Shown here: positions 18,712 to 27,707 of the stretch, in pieces
Position numbering within the stretch: position 1 is the stretch's first letter
Layout: each line of letters opens with the position of its first letter
Assembly (NCBI GenBank): GCA_033391075.1
Contig: JAWPMV010000001.1
Location: 4,402,001-4,466,000, forward strand
Direction of reading: 5' to 3'
Source: Bacteroidia bacterium
GTDB taxonomy: Bacteria > Bacteroidota > Bacteroidia > J057
Length of the DNA: 64,000 bases
Made by a program: the position numbers and the translations under genes
The notes under the pieces: generated by a model
Databases searched by the model: none
What the model was told of the DNA's origin: nothing
Seen by the model: the letters and a program-made list of their open reading frames with translations, nothing else

Positions 18712-19080
18712 TTAGTCTCTCATTATTTCCCTTCGCTTCGCTTCATATTCTTGTTTATTTATTAAACCTGTATCTAACATCCTTTGAAGTTCTCTTAGCC
18801 TTTCCTCCATTGAACGCCCTTGGTTATTAGAACTAGTTACTACATTATTTATCACGATGTTGGGATTCAAATTCGCCCCACCATTGTATTTTGCATTGAA
18901 TGCTCCATCAGACATAGTAAAGTATGTAATACCTTCTATAAGCGCGACTATGGCTGGTATAAATGTCCAGCAGAATAATAAATATAAAATACCCCATAGG
19001 GTTCTTCCTAAATAGAATTTATGGGCTCCAAGCCCACCTAAGAGAATTGCAAGTACTCCAGCAGTAGTTTTGCTTTTCAT
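18712..19080 (-). CDS. TM2 domain protein with C-terminal SHOCT motif
   Basis: The protein has 122 residues. Residues 1-60 are a TM2 domain: two membrane helices joined by a short turn, with the GGLGAHKFYLGRTLWGILYLLF signature segment split across helix 1 and the turn. Residues about 92-122 form a SHOCT motif (MEERLRELQRMLDTGLINKQEYEAKRREIM), a short oligomerisation helix pair common at the C-terminus of small membrane proteins. The function is unknown. The gene stands alone, convergent with the sigma factor gene. Confidence 0.88.
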   Translation of the reverse strand: MKSKTTAGVLAILLGGLGAHKFYLGRTLWGILYLLFCWTFIPAIVALIEGITYFTMSDGAFNAKYNGGANLNPNIVINNVVTSSNNQGRSMEERLRELQRMLDTGLINKQEYEAKRREIMRD

Positions 19081-19576
19081 AATTAAATCGTTTTAGTGGA
19101 CATGGCTTAGAACTCATATGTCTCCCTACAGTATTATCTTTCTATAATTTACCCTGGATCATTTCTTATTTGAATCAGAGTTACCTAATACTGTATATAA
19201 GCAAAGTAGGTTATGCCCACTAAAGTAGCTTATCTTCAAAATTCAGCATCTTTATCTTTTAGATAACCAACAAAGATTCGAATTAATGAGAAGTTGAGGA
19301 GTTCTTTTTACTTTAATCTCGTCCGAAAATTTTAAATTAAATTGAAAAGAACCTTGACGGAAAAATTTTAATAATGGTTGCCAGGACAGCCATTTTATAT
19401 TTATAATTGAGAGGATTATTTGTGTCCTTAGAATGATTGCTTTATCCCAATCGCTAAAGAATCCCTACTTATTTGAACCAATTAAAACCAAACTCGAAAT
19501 TCAATAGTGCCAAAAATAGTGCGCAATGCTTTTCCTCATTAGCAAAAGATCGTAATCAAAAAGGAGATAAAAGAAA
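19081..19576. other. Non-coding stretch without recognised features
   Basis: These roughly 500 AT-rich bases lie between the TM2 gene start and the structured intergenic block. I found no gene, tRNA or convincing dyad here. A 24-codon ATG frame near 19433 has no supporting features. Confidence 0.4.
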
Positions 19577-19601
19577 ACTGACCCCCGGAGAGGGGGCCAG
19601 T
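19569..19601 (-). terminator. Very strong minus-strand intrinsic terminator
   Basis: Read on the minus strand, ACTGGCCCCC (601-592) and GGGGGTCAGT (586-577) form a 10-bp stem with one G-T pair and a 5-base loop, followed at once by TTTCTTTT (576-569). No annotated gene ends here. The nearest minus-strand stop is 324 bases upstream and has its own terminator, which points to a separate short transcript. Confidence 0.65.
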
Positions 19602-19800
19602 TCGGCTATACACACTAACGAAAACTACTACTGTCTTTTTTGATATTCTAATCTAATCTAATCTTTCTGTGTTTGCTTGTCTGCTGTGCTGCTTGTTTGT
19701 TTTTGTTGTCTGTGTTTGTTTCGCTGCACACTTAGTATAGCGTAAAACAGGCCCTCAGGTTGTGCTTTCAGGGCCCCTTTTGATTATTCGTGTAGGATTT
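19602..19800 (-). ncRNA. Candidate small RNA: low-complexity A/C-rich transcript bounded by hairpins
   Basis: On the minus strand this block is strongly A/C-rich (T/G-rich on plus). It contains three CTAAT units (19648-19663, plus strand), is enclosed by imperfect complementary ends (GCTATACACACTAA near 19605 and TTAGTATAGC near 19733), and runs into the strong terminator at 19569-19601. A GC-rich hairpin GGCCCT/AGGGCC (19750-19755, 19770-19775) marks its upstream side. It matches no RNA family I know, and no protein frame with a plausible start spans it. I saw no promoter, so the 5' end is a guess. Confidence 0.3.
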
Positions 19801-19814
19801 TTGGATAAGTGTGT

Positions 19815-19912
19815 AGGGAAAAGGAAAAACGTGTTCTGGGGTTCTCGTGTTCTTGTGTCCTTGCTTAGGATCTCCTGGTAATTACCAGCCAGAATACGAG
19901 AACAGCAGAACA
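19815..19912 (-). terminator. Long inverted repeat with nested palindrome, 3' end of the ABC exporter gene
   Basis: Arms 19832-19853 and 19891-19912 match at about 19 of 22 positions (TGTTCTG..GTTCTCGTGTTCT against AGAATACGAGAAC..CAGAACA). Between them is a perfect 14-base palindrome, CTGGTAATTACCAG (19875-19888). On the minus strand the outer stem is followed by CGTTTTTCCTTTTC. It begins 12 bases past the ABC gene stop (19925) and probably terminates that mRNA. Confidence 0.6.
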
Positions 19913-19924
19913 GAAGCGCACCTC

Positions 19925-21694
19925 TTACATCACCTCCCCAAACTGCATTTGGTGCAATTCGAAGTAGGAGCCTTTTTCTTTCATGAGGGAATTGTGGGTG
20001 CCGGATTCGATGATGCGGCCTGCGCTGAGGACAATGATCTGATCAGCTTTCTGAATGGTGGAAAGGCGGTGAGCGATGATGATGGAAGTACGACCTGCCA
20101 TAACGGTGTCTACGGCATGCTGGATGACTTCTTCGGACTCTGTGTCAATATTTGCGGTCGCTTCGTCCATAACAAGGATACGGGGATCGTAGACCATAAC
20201 GCGAGCAAAGGCAATGAGCTGTCTTTGGCCCAAAGAAAGGGTTGCTCCTCTTTCCTGTACTTCATAGTCATAGCCTCCCGGCAATTGACTGATGAACTCA
20301 TGAGCCCCTACCCTTTTTGCAGCTTCTATCACGCGCTCCAGAGGTATTTCATCGCTATTGAGGGTAATGTTATGGTAAATGCTGCCAGAGAACAGGAATA
20401 CATCTTGTAATACAACTCCTGTGAGGCTTCTTAGGTAAGACAGCCGGTATTCCTTGATATCTGTTCCATTGATCTTGATGCTCCCTTTCTGAATCTCATA
20501 GAAGCGACTCAGGAGGTTGATGATGGTAGATTTACCGGAACCCGTCGAACCAACAAGTGCGACCTTTTTGCCAGGTTCAACTTCAAAATTAATATCCTGC
20601 AATACCCAATCTTCGTCTATATAGGCAAAAGTTACCTCTTCAAACTGAATGCTGATTTCTTTCTCATTACCAGGCAGGCTTTCCAGCTTGCCTTCATCAG
20701 GAATAAATTCCCGGGTATCCAGGACTTTGAAGATCCTTTCTCCACTTACCATTCCCAATTGCAGCATATTGAACTGATCTGCCAATTGACGAAGGGGGCG
20801 GAAGAACATCTGGGTGTACATGATAAATGCGACCAGTTCCCCAATTCTAACTTCTCCCGCTACCACATTTCCGGCCCCAAACCAAACCAAAACCCCTAAA
20901 CTCAGGGCAATGACGATTTCCATGACGGGAAAGTAGATGGCATAATAGAGGACAGAATTCACATTGGCTTTACGAAGCTTGGCATTGACGGCTTTGTATT
21001 TATCCATTTCCACTCCTTCGCGATTGAAGATGTGGACGATCTGCATACCGGTCAGGTGTTCCTGCAGAAAGGCATTCATATCACTCACTGCCTGCCGGAC
21101 TCGGGTAAAGGCTCCTTTTACTTTATTTTTAAATACATAAGTAGCAAGGACCATCAGGGGCAAAGTAGTCAGGACTGCCAGGGTCAATTTCCAATTGAGC
21201 CAAAGCATAAAGCCAAGAATGGCAATCAATTGCAGGAGTTCACCTAAAATCCTGACCAGACCAGAAGTGAAAACATCATTGAGAACTTCGACATCATTGA
21301 TGGTTCGGGTTTGAAGCATCCCGATAGGGGTTCTATCGAAATACTTGAGTTGCAGGTGCATGATGTGCTCAAAAACCTGTTTCCGGATATCGCGGATTAT
21401 GCTCTGTCCCAGCCAATTGGTCAAATAGGTATTGCCATACATAATGATGCCCTGTATGACTAAAAGGCCCAGAATCAGGAGTACGATCATCCGCAATCCT
21501 TCTACATCTCTAATGGCGATGTAGACATCCAGAGCCAACTGCACCAATAAGGGTCGCAGAGGCACCAGTAATGCAACCAGAATCGTCAATCCCAGGGCCT
21601 GTGCAAATCGCAAGCGATAAGGTTTCACATAACTGAATAGCCTCCGAAGTAATTTGGAGTCATATACCTTGCCGCTGACCTTTGGGTTTGACAT
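19925..21694 (-). CDS. ABC exporter, fused permease and ATPase (MsbA/MdlB-like)
   Basis: The protein has 589 residues. Residues about 20-315 are a six-helix ABC type 1 transmembrane domain. Residues about 345-585 are the nucleotide-binding domain: Walker A GSTGSGKST, Q-loop in TGVVLQDVFLFSGS, signature LSLGQRQ (usual LSGGQ), Walker B ILVMDEATANID and the H-loop IIAHRLSTI. It works as a homo- or heterodimer exporting lipids, drugs or peptides; the substrate cannot be inferred. The LSLGQ variant is common in this exporter branch and does not imply inactivity. It lies downstream of lpdA but is separated from it by a strong terminator. Confidence 0.92.
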   Translation of the reverse strand: MSNPKVSGKVYDSKLLRRLFSYVKPYRLRFAQALGLTILVALLVPLRPLLVQLALDVYIAIRDVEGLRMIVLLILGLLVIQGIIMYGNTYLTNWLGQSIIRDIRKQVFEHIMHLQLKYFDRTPIGMLQTRTINDVEVLNDVFTSGLVRILGELLQLIAILGFMLWLNWKLTLAVLTTLPLMVLATYVFKNKVKGAFTRVRQAVSDMNAFLQEHLTGMQIVHIFNREGVEMDKYKAVNAKLRKANVNSVLYYAIYFPVMEIVIALSLGVLVWFGAGNVVAGEVRIGELVAFIMYTQMFFRPLRQLADQFNMLQLGMVSGERIFKVLDTREFIPDEGKLESLPGNEKEISIQFEEVTFAYIDEDWVLQDINFEVEPGKKVALVGSTGSGKSTIINLLSRFYEIQKGSIKINGTDIKEYRLSYLRSLTGVVLQDVFLFSGSIYHNITLNSDEIPLERVIEAAKRVGAHEFISQLPGGYDYEVQERGATLSLGQRQLIAFARVMVYDPRILVMDEATANIDTESEEVIQHAVDTVMAGRTSIIIAHRLSTIQKADQIIVLSAGRIIESGTHNSLMKEKGSYFELHQMQFGEVM

Positions 21695-21735
21695 ATAGAT
21701 CTTTTAGGTGAATGCCTTGCCTAAGCAAGGGCTTG

Positions 21736-21767
21736 AAAACAGGGGCGATGCTTTTCGCCCCTGTTTT
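21736..21767 (-). terminator. Terminator of lpdA (12-bp stem)
   Basis: AAAACAGGGGCG (21736-21747) and CGCCCCTGTTTT (21756-21767) form a perfect 12-bp stem with an 8-base loop; T-runs flank it on both strands. It follows the lpdA stop (21770). A second small hairpin, CCTTGC/GCAAGG, is at 21715-21730. Confidence 0.8.
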
Positions 21768-21769
21768 TT

Positions 21770-23182
21770 TTACAAATGTATCATCCGATTGCCAGTTGCT
21801 CCCATGGCAGCTTCTTTCACAGATTCTGAGAAAGTTGGATGCGGATGAGAGAATATGGCGATATCTTCTGCAGAAGCTCTGTATTCCAGTCCCATGACTC
21901 CTTCCATGATCATATCAGCAGCTCTGGGCCCAATGATATGCATACCCAGGAGTTCGTCTGTTTCTTTATGGGACAGGATTTTTACGAAGCCAAATTTTTC
22001 GTCCATACTGGCTCTGGCTCTACCCGAAGCTCTAAAGGGGAAGTTTCCTGTTTTGTAGGGAACTCCATCCGCCTTAAGCTCTTCTTCGGTATACCCCACT
22101 CCGGCAACTTCCGGCCAGGTATACACCACACCGGGGATTGCGCGATAATTGATATGAGGATGTTGCCCGGAAATAGCTTCTGCGACAAAGACTCCTTCTT
22201 CAGAAGCTTTATGAGCGAGCATTGCTCCTCGAACCACATCTCCAATGGCATAGATACCAGCAACCGAAGTTTCCAGCTGATCATTTACCGGAATGCGGCC
22301 ACGATCTGTTTCGATCCCAATATTTTCCAGTCCGAGATTATCAGTATAAGGACGACGACCCACAGCCATCAGACAGAGATCTCCTTTGAAACTGATTTCC
22401 TCACCTGCTTTATTTTCTGCTGTAACCGTGACTTTTCCTCTACTCACTTTTGCCCCCGTCACTTTAGTGCTCAGTTGCAAATCACATCCCAACTCCCGCT
22501 TCATGACCTTGGCCAACTCTTTCCCCAAAGCTCCATCCATTCCGGCGATCAATCTATCAGCATATTCCAGAATGGTAATCTTGGTACCCATTCTTCCGAA
22601 CACAGAAGCCATTTCGACCCCAATAACTCCTCCTCCGATCACAATCATTTCTTTAGGAAGCTTGGTGAGCTCCAAAGCTTCGGTAGAACTGATGATCTTC
22701 TTTTTATCGATTTCTATTCCGGGCAAAGAAGCTGGCTTGGAACCTGTTGCAATGATGGTTTTTGAAGTTTTCAAGATTTCTTCTGAACCATCCGCTTTTG
22801 CGACTTTGACAGTACTTTTATCTACAAAACTCCCATGTCCTTCATAGACATCAATTTTATTTTTCTTCATGAGGAATGCTACTCCACCGGTAGTTTGCTC
22901 CACGACTCCTTGCTTTCTCTTGATCATTTGGGGAAGATCCAGGTCGATCTTACCAACTTTGATCCCATGCTCTGCAAACTGGTGAGTAGCCTGGAAATAG
23001 TGCTCCGTAGAATCGAGCAATGCTTTTGAGGGAATACATCCCACATTTAAACAAGTACCACCAAGGGTAGGATATTTCTCAATGATCGCAACTTTCATCC
23101 CCAACTGGGCGCAGCGGATAGCCGCTACATAGCCTCCGGGGCCAGAACCGATCACAACGACATCATAGGTCTTTTCTGCCAT
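21770..23182 (-). CDS. lpdA: Dihydrolipoyl dehydrogenase (E3 component)
   Basis: The protein has 470 residues. It oxidises dihydrolipoamide of the 2-oxo acid dehydrogenase and glycine cleavage complexes, passing electrons through FAD to NAD+. Visible are the FAD Rossmann motif VVIGSGPGGYVAAIRCAQLG at the N-terminus, the redox disulfide GGTCLNVGCIPSK (Cys44 and Cys49), the NAD-binding GGGVIGVEMASVFGRMG, the second FAD motif ending GIYAIGDVV, and the C-terminal catalytic HPHPTFSESVKEA (His-x4-Glu pair). Length and motif spacing are standard. No E1 or E2 gene is adjacent. Its promoter should lie in the 170 bases upstream of 23182. Confidence 0.96.
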   Translation of the reverse strand: MAEKTYDVVVIGSGPGGYVAAIRCAQLGMKVAIIEKYPTLGGTCLNVGCIPSKALLDSTEHYFQATHQFAEHGIKVGKIDLDLPQMIKRKQGVVEQTTGGVAFLMKKNKIDVYEGHGSFVDKSTVKVAKADGSEEILKTSKTIIATGSKPASLPGIEIDKKKIISSTEALELTKLPKEMIVIGGGVIGVEMASVFGRMGTKITILEYADRLIAGMDGALGKELAKVMKRELGCDLQLSTKVTGAKVSRGKVTVTAENKAGEEISFKGDLCLMAVGRRPYTDNLGLENIGIETDRGRIPVNDQLETSVAGIYAIGDVVRGAMLAHKASEEGVFVAEAISGQHPHINYRAIPGVVYTWPEVAGVGYTEEELKADGVPYKTGNFPFRASGRARASMDEKFGFVKILSHKETDELLGMHIIGPRAADMIMEGVMGLEYRASAEDIAIFSHPHPTFSESVKEAAMGATGNRMIHL

Positions 23183-23284
23183 TTTATCTGATTAGGATTA
23201 TCTCTTGGAGCAAAGGTATCTTTTCAAAAGAGATTAGGCAAAGGAAATACACTTTTTGTCCTTTCCAGAAAAGAAATGAACCTA

Positions 23285-23326
23285 CCAAATAAAAAGTGAG
23301 CCTGCAGAGATCTTCTCTGCAGGCTC
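23285..23326 (-). terminator. Terminator of the susC-susD operon
   Basis: GAGCCTGCAGAGA (23298-23310) and TCTCTGCAGGCTC (23314-23326) form a perfect 13-bp stem with a 3-base loop. On the minus strand it is followed by ACTTTTTATTT. It lies just after the susD stop at 23350. Confidence 0.85.
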
Positions 23327-23349
23327 GATATTCTATTCTAAAGCAAGAC

Positions 23350-24702
23350 TTAGTTTCCTTCGTTCACCCGTCTTGAGACCTGGTCGAATAAAGAACCTCC
23401 ATCTCTCAAATCAACATTGGAAGCATCCAGCCTTCCGGTTCTGCGGAGGTCCACCCAACGGTGTCCAGCCTCAGCCCAGAGTGAATACCTTCTTTGGAAC
23501 AAGATCTCATCGATCAACTCATCCGTAGTTGTTCCACCTGCATAATCACCAATCCCTGCTGCATTGCGAATCACATTAATCGCATTTACAGCTTCTGTAG
23601 GATTGTTGGTCATTGCATGAGCTTCTGCATAAATGAGAATCAATTCCTCATTTCTGATGTATTTGATGGGAGCCGTATTACTTTCCCAACGAGCATCCTG
23701 GTATTCTCCCGGGATGTTTTGACCATTTGCATCTGTCAAACCTGGGTTAGAAGCAGGATTATTTACACGCTGAGCAAACTTGGCCAAACGAGTATCTCCA
23801 GGAATCGCATCTTCTATCAAAGCAGGATGCGCAATCAGGATAGTATTGGTAGCCTGGTCAAATACGTAGAACAAAGGATTGTTCACATCAGGAGCTTCTC
23901 CATATACGTGAGCGGGTCCCATATTCAAATCTCCATTGAGGTCAAAGAATGACTCATTCAAAGCATTAAGAGCTGCCTGATAATCGCTGGCATAAAGCGC
24001 CGCTCTGGCTGCGATAGCACGATTTACTTTTATCAGATCAGCAGGTGTATTAAAACCGTCATATCCAGCGGTCAAACCGAAAGGCAGGCTAGTACCTGCT
24101 CCATTCAAAGCTCCAAAACCTACGTCCAGGAAATCTCTGATTGAAGATAGAGCCTCTCCATAACTCTGGATCGCACCTGGCTTCAAAGGATCTGCAACAT
24201 CTGTTCTGATACCATTGTTGAATTGCTGAAGCAAGGGATAGAGTAACTGATGTCCTTTTACTGTATTAGCAAATCCTACATAAGCAGAAGCTTCCTGAGC
24301 AGTAACTGAACTACTGCCATTAGCTGCTTCAATCAAGACATTGGCTTGCTTAACAGCCAGATAGGGAGTGGTAAATGTTCCGGCAGAAGCAAAGAAATCA
24401 GGATAAGTGGCTGTAATACCAATTCCCAACCAGTCAGAAAGAAAGCGTGGGTCAGAACCAAAGTAAGCCCATACTTCACGACCAAAACTTCCGAACATTT
24501 GCGTAGCACTTCCATAGTATCCACGATGGCGAGCTTCCAGTCCTGTTACCAGGGTTTGGAGCTCCGCTTTGGAAGCATCATTGGTAACACTCCCCAATGA
24601 GGGGTTGTTGGGATCAACTACTTCTTCGATCTCACAAGAGCTGAGTGTCAGCAGCCCAAAGATCATCGCGAGAATAGCGAATTTATATGATAAATTTCTC
24701 AT
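23350..24702 (-). CDS. SusD/RagB family nutrient-binding outer-membrane lipoprotein
   Basis: The protein has 450 residues, slightly short for the family (usually about 480-600). The lipoprotein signal peptide ends LTLSSC, with Cys23 as the lipidated residue. The helical SusD core includes LYPLLQQFNNGIR, the AIAARAALYASDYQAALNALNE TPR-like helices, and the conserved C-terminal ELIDEILFQRRYSLWAEAGHRWVDLRRTGRL. SusD proteins form the lid over the SusC channel and capture glycans or peptides at the cell surface. It is encoded 26 bases downstream of susC in the same operon. No glycoside hydrolase, sulfatase or regulator is adjacent, so the substrate is unknown. Confidence 0.93.
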   Translation of the reverse strand: MRNLSYKFAILAMIFGLLTLSSCEIEEVVDPNNPSLGSVTNDASKAELQTLVTGLEARHRGYYGSATQMFGSFGREVWAYFGSDPRFLSDWLGIGITATYPDFFASAGTFTTPYLAVKQANVLIEAANGSSSVTAQEASAYVGFANTVKGHQLLYPLLQQFNNGIRTDVADPLKPGAIQSYGEALSSIRDFLDVGFGALNGAGTSLPFGLTAGYDGFNTPADLIKVNRAIAARAALYASDYQAALNALNESFFDLNGDLNMGPAHVYGEAPDVNNPLFYVFDQATNTILIAHPALIEDAIPGDTRLAKFAQRVNNPASNPGLTDANGQNIPGEYQDARWESNTAPIKYIRNEELILIYAEAHAMTNNPTEAVNAINVIRNAAGIGDYAGGTTTDELIDEILFQRRYSLWAEAGHRWVDLRRTGRLDASNVDLRDGGSLFDQVSRRVNEGN

Positions 24703-24728
24703 TGTAATTTTCTTAAAGATCTAATGGC

Positions 24729-27707
24729 CTAAAGGTCTGCTTTGATGGTGAAGAACAATCTGCGAGAGCTTGGGTAAGGAGTTACCTCGATATTTCCGGA
24801 GATTGGCTGAGTACCAAAGTTGGATACTTCAGGATCATAACTACCATAAGTAGTCCAAAGCAGCATGTTGTTGATAGACAAACCAACTCTCAATCTGTCA
24901 AATGCTCCTCCGAAGATGTTGTCAGGCAGGGTATAATAAAGAGCTGCTTCTCTCAATTTCAGGTAAGAAGTCTCTTCAATATAAGCACCGGTATTTCCAT
25001 TAGCTGCCCAGTCGAGCAGTCTGTCAAGACCATCAAACTGGTCATTACCATCTACATCTGCATTCCAGTTAGGAGTAGTTCCTCCATCATCCCATAGTAG
25101 AGCGGAAAGGTTGATCGCCTCTCCTCCTTTTTGCCAGTGAAGCAAGAAAGAGAAGTCAAAGTTTTGGAAGAAATTGATCTCAGTTCCCAAAGTCATATGG
25201 AAGTCAGGCTGACGGTCTCCATATACTGTAAAACCTAAAGGATCATCTGTTCCAGAAGGGTTACCTACAATTGTCGTTGGAGAGAATCCAGTTGCGAAAA
25301 GATAAGTTCCCAAAGAAGGACCAAATCCACCAATTGTCTGAGGATCAATCGCAAGGCGAGTAATCTCAGATCTGTTTTGCCAGTACTGAATTCTAGAGTA
25401 AATATTCAGGTTACGAGAGCGAACAGAAGTTACACCCAAAGCCAATTCAAATCCTTTGTTCTCAAGGTCACCTGCATTGGTTGCAATAGCCAATACACCG
25501 GTAGACTCAGGAGGCTGCTGGTCAAGAATCAGGTTTTTTACTTCCTTGTTATAGTAAGTAGCGGTGAAGGTAAGTCTGTTGTTGAACATACCCAGGTCTA
25601 ATCCGAACTCTAATTCCTGAGCAGTCTCAGGTACCAGATTTGGATCAACACCACGAGTTCCAACCTGACCACCAAGGTTTCCACCAATCAACTGAGGAGA
25701 CAGAGATTCGAAGGTTACACCAAAGTTTGGCAGACCACCCGTTTCTCCATAAGCAGCTCTCAGTTTGAACTGATTTACACTAGAAGCACTCCAGAAATCA
25801 AAATTGTGCAGGTTAGCCGCCAAAGAAGCTTTCGGGAAAGCATAAAATTCTTTCTGATCTGCATTCAAAGTCGACTTATCCAGACGGATACCTACAGATG
25901 CAATCAGTTTGTCGTCGAAGTTCAAGTCTTCCTGAGCTACGATACCGAGGTCCGTAACATCCTGATTGGTTTGAGCCTGTACAGACTGTACAGTCGCCCA
26001 TTGTAGATTGGTCTGTCCACCAGAAAGGCCACGACCACGAGTCAGGAGGAATTCAGATTGTTGATCCAGTCTCACTACCCCAACAGAAGTATTAGAGTTG
26101 AGAGAAGAACTGAGGTTGGTATTCAGTACCAGGAAGGCCTGAACATTGGCGTTGAGGTTATCCTGACGTCCCCACATTACATCTCCAGGGTTGGCAGAAG
26201 CAATCTGGTGCTGCAGAACTTCCGGGAAATAAACCAGAGAGTTTCCACTTAGGTAGTCAACCCCACCATTTACTTTCAATTTCAGGAAAGTATTGGTATT
26301 ACTCAGAATGTCTAGATCAATACTTGCAGCTGTAATAAAACGATCAACTGCCTGGTTGTTTACCCCTAAATCACGAATGGCAACAGGGTTGTCATTGAAA
26401 TATGGGTTGATCGGATAGTTTCCATTTGCGTCTGGAAACAGATTGGCATAGGAAGGAGTATAAGCTAGTGCATACCCCAAACTACCACCGGTATTGTTTT
26501 GGTTACCGGTAAATCCCCGATCATTATCCGTCTTATTATAAGAAGTATTCAAAGATACTTTCAAACGGTTAGAAAGGCGATGGTCCACATTTGCGCGAAC
26601 AGAGTAACGCTCAAATCCGGTGTTTTCAATAATACCGTCTTCAGAACGAAGAGAACCTGAAATTCTAAATTGAGTTTTCTGGGTTCCTCCACTTACACTG
26701 ATCGTCGTGTTTGACAGTAAGGCGTTTCTTCCATAGAAAAAATCTTCCCAATCAGTATTTCTTCCTTCAGAATCTGCTGCTCTCAGTGCAGCCAGTTCAT
26801 CTGCATTACCACCCGTAAAGTCAGTGGTACGTTGTTCGTCCCAGATTCCAAATCCCTGGAGATTCTGAGCCTGTGCCATACCAATGTCCTGGCTGAAGTT
26901 TACCTGGGTTTTACCTGCCTGTCCTCTTTTGGTTTGGATAATTACAACCCCTGCATTTGCACGAGTTCCATAAATCGCTGCCGCTGAAGGTCCTTTCAGG
27001 ATTTCAATTTTTTCAATCTCATCCGGGTTGATGTCAGCAATACGGTTGGCGGCATCATCCTGCGTCGCTGCATTCTGACCACCACTTGCACCATTTACCT
27101 GAGTACGTCCCGTACGGATTACTGAATTGTCAACATATACCCCGTCAATGATAAACAGCGGTTGAGAAGAACCTGCACCCAGAGTTGAAATACCTCTAAG
27201 TTGCATATTCACCCCACCACCAGGAGCTCCACTGTTGGAAGTCATGTGTACACCGGTAACCTTACCGAAAAGGGCATTATCAAGGGTTTGCTGAGAAGTT
27301 TTCCCTCTCAATTCTTCTGCCGTAACACTGGAAACAGCATTACCCGAGTTCGACCTCTTTACCCCACCTGCTAGACCGGTAATTACGACCTCATCCAAGC
27401 GGGCAATGTCCTCGAGCATTTGAATTTTCAGGTCTGCATTGCTGGCACTTACTTCTACAGATTGAGAAGAATAGCCAATGTAAGAGAAAACAAGTGTTGC
27501 AGAACTTCCGGGAAGGGTAATGCTAAAATTACCTTCTCCATCCGTAGTAGTTCCTCTCACTGTTCCTTCCTCCACGATCCTCACCCCAATCAGCGGGGTT
27601 CCGTTGTCGTCTGATACATTACCGCTTACTGTAACTTGCGCCATAGCCAACTGGCTGAAGCATAATAGTAAGCAGCTAAACCAGACGTGATAGATTAGCT
27701 TGCTCAT
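24729..27707 (-). CDS. SusC/RagA family TonB-linked outer-membrane transporter
   Basis: The protein has 992 residues. The signal peptide ends LAMAQ (about residue 24). Residues about 25-105 are a carboxypeptidase-regulatory-like domain (VSGNVSDDNGTPLIGVRIVEEG ... VFSYIGYSSQ). A TonB-dependent plug follows, containing IEKIEILKGPSAAAIYGTRANAGVVIIQTKRG, and then a large beta-barrel ending in an aromatic-rich C-terminus (SSRRLFFTIKADL). With SusD it imports oligomeric nutrients using TonB energy. There is no N-terminal STN domain, so signalling to an anti-sigma factor is not expected. Confidence 0.94.
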   Translation of the reverse strand: MSKLIYHVWFSCLLLCFSQLAMAQVTVSGNVSDDNGTPLIGVRIVEEGTVRGTTTDGEGNFSITLPGSSATLVFSYIGYSSQSVEVSASNADLKIQMLEDIARLDEVVITGLAGGVKRSNSGNAVSSVTAEELRGKTSQQTLDNALFGKVTGVHMTSNSGAPGGGVNMQLRGISTLGAGSSQPLFIIDGVYVDNSVIRTGRTQVNGASGGQNAATQDDAANRIADINPDEIEKIEILKGPSAAAIYGTRANAGVVIIQTKRGQAGKTQVNFSQDIGMAQAQNLQGFGIWDEQRTTDFTGGNADELAALRAADSEGRNTDWEDFFYGRNALLSNTTISVSGGTQKTQFRISGSLRSEDGIIENTGFERYSVRANVDHRLSNRLKVSLNTSYNKTDNDRGFTGNQNNTGGSLGYALAYTPSYANLFPDANGNYPINPYFNDNPVAIRDLGVNNQAVDRFITAASIDLDILSNTNTFLKLKVNGGVDYLSGNSLVYFPEVLQHQIASANPGDVMWGRQDNLNANVQAFLVLNTNLSSSLNSNTSVGVVRLDQQSEFLLTRGRGLSGGQTNLQWATVQSVQAQTNQDVTDLGIVAQEDLNFDDKLIASVGIRLDKSTLNADQKEFYAFPKASLAANLHNFDFWSASSVNQFKLRAAYGETGGLPNFGVTFESLSPQLIGGNLGGQVGTRGVDPNLVPETAQELEFGLDLGMFNNRLTFTATYYNKEVKNLILDQQPPESTGVLAIATNAGDLENKGFELALGVTSVRSRNLNIYSRIQYWQNRSEITRLAIDPQTIGGFGPSLGTYLFATGFSPTTIVGNPSGTDDPLGFTVYGDRQPDFHMTLGTEINFFQNFDFSFLLHWQKGGEAINLSALLWDDGGTTPNWNADVDGNDQFDGLDRLLDWAANGNTGAYIEETSYLKLREAALYYTLPDNIFGGAFDRLRVGLSINNMLLWTTYGSYDPEVSNFGTQPISGNIEVTPYPSSRRLFFTIKADL

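Noticed and set aside
19648-19663. Three CTAAT units as a phase-variable simple repeat
   Set aside because: They lie outside any coding frame or recognised promoter spacer, and only three copies are present.
19847-20410. Open frame of 187 codons on the plus strand
   Set aside because: It overlaps the ABC exporter ATPase domain on the minus strand, and its start lies within the terminator inverted repeat.
21839-22765. Long open frame (about 308 codons) on the plus strand
   Set aside because: It is antisense to lpdA, whose minus-strand motifs (CLNVGCIPSK, GAIGDVV-type FAD motif, HPHPTFSES) are unambiguous; the plus frame has a Ser/His/Phe-rich shadow composition.
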